From NCBI GenBank assembly GCA_036939355.1, contig JALLAP010000761.1, forward strand, positions 1-10,632: a stretch of DNA of 10,632 bases, given 5' to 3'. A program made the translations under genes and the position numbers. Position 1 is the first letter of the stretch. Each line of letters begins with the position of its first letter. Positions 7,071-10,632 of this stretch are shown here, piece by piece. The notes under the pieces are model-generated. The model was given only the letters and a program-made list of their open reading frames with translations. It did not search any database and was not told the DNA's origin. Source of the DNA: Thalassiosira profunda (lineage: Eukaryota > Bacillariophyta > Thalassiosirophyceae > Thalassiosirales > Thalassiosiraceae).

Positions 7071-8492
7071 ATGGCCGCCAACGCTGGACGAGCGGGAGGG
7101 GGCGGCGGTGGGGGCGGGGGGAATAATCAGATGAACGAGCACGTCGAGTTCACCGTCAAGGTAGGCCGGTCAATTTCGCCCACTCGCACTCCCACTGCAC
7201 CTGCTCGCACTCACCAACCCTTTAACTCTCTCCCCTGGTTGCCCTGGGCGCCTTGGCCTTGATTGCCTCCTCCTGGTTCGCACGTTGTCTTGGCCATTGG
7301 CCCCTTGGTCTTGCCCACGTTCAGGCCGAGGAGGACCTTTATCTCACCGGCTCGGAGAACACCATCCGCCGCGTCACCGCCGACACCAATTATTCGTGCC
7401 TCATGCTGAAGACCCAGCGCTTCTCGTCCCTCTTTCGGCACTACGCCAAATACCACGGCCTCCGGAAGGACGATTTGGAATACTACTTCGTCCACCCCCT
7501 GGAGAACGAGGACACCCCCGAGAGCGTCCAGCTCCAGCGGGGGGACATCATCATGGTCCGCAAAAAGCGGCGGCCGCCCCCGCCGGAGGCCGCCGCCGAC
7601 GATTCCGAATTCTTCAAGGACATGAAAGAATTATTGGACGACGAGGAGCACATGGACACGCTCTTTTTGGTCCACCCCACCCCGCCCCCGGAGACGACGG
7701 GGAAGCGGAAGAAGGACGCGGTGAAGGCGGAGCCCGCGGACGACAGCGAGCTGATCNCCCCCGGAGACGACGGGGAAGCGGAAGAAGGACGCGGTGAAGG
7801 CGGAGCCCGCGGACGACAGCGAGCTGATCGAGATACGGGCGCACAAGTGCGTGCTCACGGCGCGGGCCGATTACTTCAAGGCGCTCTTTCGGAAAAACGC
7901 GGGGGAGGACTCGTCGGGGAAGAAGGTCGGGACGTTCCGCGAATCGACCGAGTGCGTGATCCGGGTGGAGCCCATCTTCACGCCCAAGATCGTCCGGCTG
8001 ATGCTGGAATTCCTGTACACCAACCGCATCGAGTGCCTGCAGGTGTCGACGAAACTGTCGGGGCCGACGCCCCACAGCGCGACGACGGACGAGCTGTTGA
8101 GCCTCCTCCACCTCGCCGACATGTGGCAGCTCCGCGACCTGAAGCGGCTGGTGGAGCACGAGTTGATCCGGGGGCACATGAAGGTGAACACCGTCGCGCG
8201 AATGTATTGTGCCACGGACGATTTCCACGCCAAGCGGCTGTCGAAGTCGTGCCTCGAGTTCATCATGGACAATTACCGGGAGGTGACGGGGAGCGTGGCG
8301 TTCCAGGAGGAGATGAAGCACTACCCGCACCTGTGCATCCCGGTGTTGAAGGCGGCCGCCGACCTGATTCCGGACCAGCCCGCGGCGAAGAAGCCGCGGA
8401 CGAGCGTCGATTCGGGGAAGCCGGACGCGGCGGGGAGCGGCGCTGCCGGGGTGGCGTCGTCGCCTGTCCCGGACAATGTCGGGGAATTGTGA
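7071..8492 (+). CDS. SUMO-like domain plus BTB/BACK protein (two exons; broken by assembly joins)
   Basis: Probable ubiquitin-ligase adaptor or transcription cofactor. Exon 1 is 7071-7160; exon 2 is 7325-8492 and contains an N (7757) and a 73-base artefactual duplication. Reading 7325-7756 straight into 7830-8492 gives 394 residues in one frame. After a poly-Gly start, residues about 23-110 look like the SUMO/Rad60 ubiquitin-like fold: HVEFTVK; LKTQRFSSLFRHYAKYHGL, like the SUMO helix region; NEDTPESVQLQRGDIIMV, like SUMO NETDTPxxLxMEDxDxI. No C-terminal Gly-Gly follows, so it is not a conjugated modifier. A BTB fold starts at about 138 (HMDTLFLV), is interrupted by a charged insert (147-171), and continues IEIRAHKCVLTARADYFKALF. 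A BACK-like part follows (LLHLADMWQLRDLKRLVEHE). The tail has a possible NLS (KKPR). BTB proteins usually bind CUL3 and dimerise; that is family knowledge, not shown here. Confidence 0.8.
7094..7121 (+). promoter_or_regulatory. G-quadruplex motif in the first coding exon
   Basis: Four G-runs of at least three (7094-7096, 7098-7102, 7110-7114, 7116-7121) with loops of 1, 7 and 1 nt lie on the coding strand 24 nt after the start. They encode the poly-Gly stretch. In the mRNA this could fold and slow initiation or elongation, or it may only reflect GC-rich Gly codons. Confidence 0.45.
7161..7324 (+). other. Intron of the SUMO-like/BTB gene, 164 nt, phase 0
   Basis: The donor is AAG|GTAGGC and the acceptor CCCACGTTCAG|GCC. 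The intron is pyrimidine-rich throughout. Splicing joins HVEFTVK to AEEDLYLT in frame. The AG at 7323-7324 is the obvious acceptor. Confidence 0.8.
7685..7829 (+). repeat. Exact 72-bp direct repeat around an N (assembly join 1)
   Basis: 7685-7756 and 7758-7829 are identical over 72 bases and are separated by one N at 7757. The insertion of 73 bases shifts the frame inside the BTB gene; omitting one copy and the N restores it. This is what remains when two contigs with an unmerged terminal overlap are scaffolded with a one-base gap. Confidence 0.9.
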
Positions 8493-8566
8493 GNCGGACG
8501 CGGCGGGGAGCGGCGCTGCCGGGGTGGCGTCGTCGCCTGTCCCGGACAATGTCGGGGAATTGTGAG
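8422..8566 (+). repeat. Exact 72-bp direct repeat around an N (assembly join 2)
   Basis: 8422-8493 and 8495-8566 are identical over 72 bases with one N at 8494. Copy 1 ends one base after the stop codon of the BTB gene (TGA 8490-8492), so the protein is unaffected. The second copy is almost certainly artefactual, as at the first join. Confidence 0.9.
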
Positions 8567-8889
8567 AGGGAATGGAGAGGAAAGAAATGGCGAGGACTGG
8601 ACCAAGACTATTGGTACGAGTTTGCCAATTACCAAACTATTGGGGCTTTGCGAGAAATGCAGCTCCCGTTGGGTAATAGAAATAGCAGCGTAGGAAGAGA
8701 ACGATAGTCCTGTTTGTAGAAAAAAGTCGCATTGTGAGCTAACCTGACGTTTGTACCATTACAGTCGTCGCCAAATAGCTCATTGGTCATCAGAGCCAAA
8801 ATGAAACCAACAGTCCAACTGTTTGCTTCACTCGACATTCCGGAGAGTGCGATCTCTGGATCATTGTATGGATGACCTCTTCAAAAGGA
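8567..8889. other. Convergent intergenic region, 3' UTRs
   Basis: This stretch lies between the ends of the BTB gene and the leftward gene. A 6-bp hairpin (TTGGTA 8611-8616, TACCAA 8630-8635) and the directly repeated ACTATTGG (8607-8614, 8636-8643) are visible. Short ATG frames exist on both strands (8801-8875 +, 24 codons; 8838-8629 -, 69 codons), but neither has enough support to call a gene. Confidence 0.5.
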
Positions 8890-10396
8890 TCAGAGTGTGC
8901 AAGTGCGAAAGTCGCACTCCTCGGGACAGCCACAGTCACAGTAGTCGTCCACTCCGAGCACATCAAGAGTGTCCCTCACCAACGCGAATGGGAAGACGAA
9001 CGCATTCAGTTTCACTGGCGAGTCGATCACGTCCGACTTGTCGCATTCTCCAAAGGCCACAACGCCACTGTGGTAGGTAATGCGAACCATCATCGTTGGG
9101 CCTTCATCACGAGCAGTCTGGATTGTGTCGATGAAAAGCGGAGTCGCCGAGAGTGGTGGCAAATGCCCTCTGGTTGCAAAGAAAAGTTGGCATGGCATTC
9201 AACCACCCAAATAGGCTCATTGTCTTCTGTTTTGCACGCGTTCCCCGCTTCCAGAGAAAGCGAAAGCGCCCCAGACGGGTCCATGAGCCCCACCGTTCCC
9301 AAAATCTCGCGCATGGCCTTCACACAAACATTCTGGATCTGCAACTCTTTGCCTTCACTGAACACTCTCTTCGTTTGGGCGCCATTCCCCCCGACAGTGG
9401 CAATGATTTTGCGACGCAGCCGCTCGAAATCCGTTCGCTTCGCATTCAGCAGAGACGAGTTGTCCGGGTGATTGGGGCATTTGCAGATGGGCGCTAGGAT
9501 CTCCAAAACGCTCCCAATCTCGGGTCTGACAAACATGTCCAGTCCAAAAATGGTCACTGTGGCGTTCTCCGCATGCAGCCCCGCTCCCGTGAGAATGTAC
9601 TCCCTGAGTTGATCCGACCCGAATGCGCCGTCCCTGAAGCGCTCGATGTCGTCATTGCCGAGGCCACTGATCGTGGTCCGAACTGCGACGTCCTGAGCAA
9701 GCAAAATCAAACCCGAGACCTGGTTCTTATCATTCACCAACACTTCATGATACACCTCTCGAAACTCCCCAATCTTCTGATTTGCATGGATGACAGCTAT
9801 GTCTTTCAGATCTGCCAGAGGCACGGCAGGGCCCTTCAGATCTACAGTGATCTGTTTGTCAGCCAATTTCTCGGACGGCATCTGGTGAAAGGGGAAAAGC
9901 ACGCGTTTCCCTCCAGGCATCTCGATGAGCATGCCCAATTCCGCTGCTGCTTCGTCCTCACTGACTAGGGCGTAGCTGTCGGAAAGATCGGCAACAATGA
10001 CATTGTTGCCGCTGCCGAGGCGAATCTGCACCATAGCCAGGGACGCAAGGACATCCTCTAGCCCCTCGTTCTCCTCCCTGAGCTTGTCGTTCTCATTGCT
10101 GATGGTGCTGAGAAGATGGCGGCGGAGGATAGCCGCAACGCCCGCACCCTCCTCCTCCTCTTCCGCCACCAACAGATCCTCCTCCTCCTTCTCCTCCTCG
10201 ACGATCAATTTTCCCTCCTCATCGTCGACCTTGTCAGTCAAAGCGGCAACGGATGGCAGCGGCGGCTGCTGCTCGTCGCCCCCTTCTTTCTCGGATCCGT
10301 CAATCCTAGCCCGCGTACGGGGCAACGGCGAGGCGGTATCCTGCCCGCCGCCGCGGCGGAGCGGAGGACGCGCTTTCCTCTGACCTTTGCGTCCAT
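8890..10396 (-). CDS. Acidic coiled-coil protein of unknown family (three-exon model)
   Basis: Not recognised. The proposed exons are 10396-10385, 10340-9238 and 9169-8890, giving 464 residues. The large exon is open from about 10340 but has no ATG until the middle of the coiled coil. A first exon ATG-GAC-GCA-AAG (10396-10385) spliced over 44 nt supplies a start; this part is uncertain. Residues about 43-69 are almost all acidic; 71-109 look coiled-coil (NENDKLREENEGLEDVL). A long folded region follows with no motif I can name (for example NNVIVADLSDSYALVSEDE and EVLVNDKNQVSGLILLAQD). The C-terminus is Cys-rich (YCDCGCPEECDFRTCTL). The 3' part of the frame reads into an unconvincing stretch unless a 68-nt intron (9237-9170) is removed; the other frame then continues sensibly to TGA at 8892-8890. 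An indel error could explain the shift instead. The central exon is certain to be coding; ends are moderate. Confidence 0.6.
9170..9237 (-). other. Proposed 68-nt intron near the 3' end of the leftward gene
   Basis: On the minus strand the donor is GC|GTGCAA (9237) and the acceptor is CTTTTCTTTGCAACCAG ending at 9170, with a good pyrimidine tract. It is the nearest GT in the required phase 2, and joins EAGNA to GHLPPLSATPLFIDT, moving translation to the frame that runs on for about 90 more residues. A GTCTGG donor further upstream is also phase-compatible. Confidence 0.5.
10341..10384 (-). other. Proposed 44-nt first intron of the leftward gene
   Basis: On the minus strand the donor is AAG|GTCAGA at 10384 and the acceptor GCGGGCAG|GAT at 10341, phase 0. 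It links the only upstream ATG to the long open frame. The intron is very short and GC-rich, so the model is tentative; start-site or sequence-error alternatives remain. Confidence 0.3.
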
Positions 10397-10460
10397 GTCG
10401 CCGGTGCGGATGACGACGCTATGAATCCTCCGACGCTGCAATGCCCTCCAATCAAGGCCG

Positions 10461-10495
10461 CCTCGCCCTCGCCCTCGCCCTCGCCCTCGCCCTCG
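10461..10495 (+). repeat. CCTCGC hexanucleotide tandem repeat, about 5.8 copies
   Basis: Five perfect units plus five bases. If translated from the + strand ATG at 10431 it would read as Ser-Pro repeats, but that frame ends at 10562 without further support. Confidence 0.9.
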
Positions 10496-10520
10496 TTGTC
10501 GTTGACACGGAAATGCGGAA

Positions 10521-10535
10521 ATGGCGAAGGTACGT
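10521..10535 (+). other. Possible first coding exon of a divergent gene (Met-Ala-Lys)
   Basis: On the + strand, gaaATGGCGAAG is followed directly by GTACGT, a good donor. A gene opening with three codons and then a phase-0 intron would continue beyond the window. No acceptor or downstream exon is visible here, so this is only a candidate. Confidence 0.2.
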
Positions 10536-10598
10536 ACCTTACGTACCTTGGTAATTAACTCTGAGACGTCACGTCCGGGCCGGGTGTGTGAGTCACGT
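10527..10598. promoter_or_regulatory. Cluster of five ACGT cores with a 14-bp palindrome
   Basis: ACGT cores lie at 10532, 10541, 10566, 10571 and 10595. The first is inside the perfect palindrome AAGGTACGTACCTT (10527-10540), and ACGTACCTT is then directly repeated at 10541-10549. GACGTCACGT at 10565-10574 includes ACGTCA, a bZIP/CREB-type site. The cluster is 130-200 bp upstream of the leftward start. Binding by bZIP factors is inference from the motif. Confidence 0.45.
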
Positions 10599-10632
10599 AG
10601 ATTATTGAGATATTTAGAGAAAGCAAGGTCAC

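Larger units (their letters stand above)
10397..10632. other. Right-end upstream region, possibly bidirectional
   Basis: This holds the presumed promoter of the leftward gene. Visible elements are a CCTCGC hexamer repeat (10461-10495), ATG-GCG-AAG followed by GTACGT on the + strand (10521-10535), a 14-bp palindrome, and a cluster of ACGT cores. No complete gene is supported. Confidence 0.5.

Noticed and set aside
7685..7829. Genuine 24-residue tandem repeat in the BTB protein
   Set aside because: The period is 73 with the N, which breaks the frame; the identical 72-bp length recurs at the other N, so an assembly overlap is far likelier.
8629..8838. Small minus-strand gene of 69 codons between the two convergent genes
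   Set aside because: It has an ATG and a short hydrophobic stretch, but the opposite strand is equally open there, and nothing else supports it.
8762..8875. Small exon after a TTACAG acceptor-like site on the plus strand
   Set aside because: The paired donor GTGAGC would make an intron of about 31 nt, shorter than is plausible, and the frame is short and unrecognised.
9165..9200. Programmed -1 ribosomal frameshift in the leftward gene
   Set aside because: The needed shift is -1, but no X-XXY-YYZ slippery heptamer is present in the right frame; a spliced 68-nt intron or an indel explains it better.
9170..9206. A 37-nt intron (donor GTGGTT) in the same place
   Set aside because: Its phase 0 donor does not fit the phase required by the acceptor, so the downstream frame would not be restored.
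1..10632. CRISPR array, phage, plasmid or bacterial defence system
   Set aside because: There are no spaced repeats, integrases, bacterial ribosome-binding sites or operons; the gene content and introns are eukaryotic.

Overview
This is eukaryotic nuclear DNA, probably from a compact protist genome. The evidence is five protein genes of eukaryotic type (F-box/LRR, RCC1 repeats, SUMO-like plus BTB), short GT-AG introns (113 and 164 nt clear; 68 and 44 nt inferred), GC-rich coding sequence and intergenic gaps of only 155 to 765 bp. A photosynthetic stramenopile or similar microalga would fit, but nothing here fixes the lineage. No rRNA, tRNA, CRISPR array, transposase or virus-like gene was seen.

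Layout, left to right. (1) A + strand gene at 305-1942 encodes a 545-residue, Ser/Arg-rich, C-terminally membrane-anchored protein of unknown function. A four-codon upstream ORF has a stop codon that overlaps its start. (2) A + strand gene at 2471-3855 encodes an F-box/leucine-rich-repeat protein in two exons. Its intron carries a 40-bp tandem duplication of its own 3' splice-site region. (3) Convergent with it, a - strand gene at 6305-4011 encodes a 764-residue RCC1-repeat protein with a basic Ser-rich tail. (4) The 765-bp divergent spacer holds an imperfect 80-bp inverted repeat, which looks like a MITE or foldback element. (5) A + strand gene at 7071-8492 encodes a protein with an N-terminal SUMO-like domain and a BTB/BACK region. 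Two single-N joins, each flanked by an exact 72-bp direct repeat, damage it in this assembly. (6) A - strand gene at about 10396-8890 encodes an unrecognised acidic/coiled-coil protein. An open frame needs a 68-nt intron near its 3' end and probably a tiny first coding exon. (7) The right end is a promoter-like region with five ACGT cores, a 14-bp palindrome and a possible first exon of a divergent gene.

The genes do not form an operon-like system. Two of the five (F-box/LRR and SUMO-like-BTB) look like substrate adaptors for cullin-type ubiquitin ligases, SCF and CUL3 respectively. That they are close neighbours may be chance. The most novel items are the SUMO-like/BTB fusion, with a possible sumoylation site in an insert of its BTB fold; the foldback element in the divergent promoter; and the duplicated splice acceptor. 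The most practical observation is that the BTB gene is intact once the two duplicated 72-bp joins are recognised as assembly overlaps.
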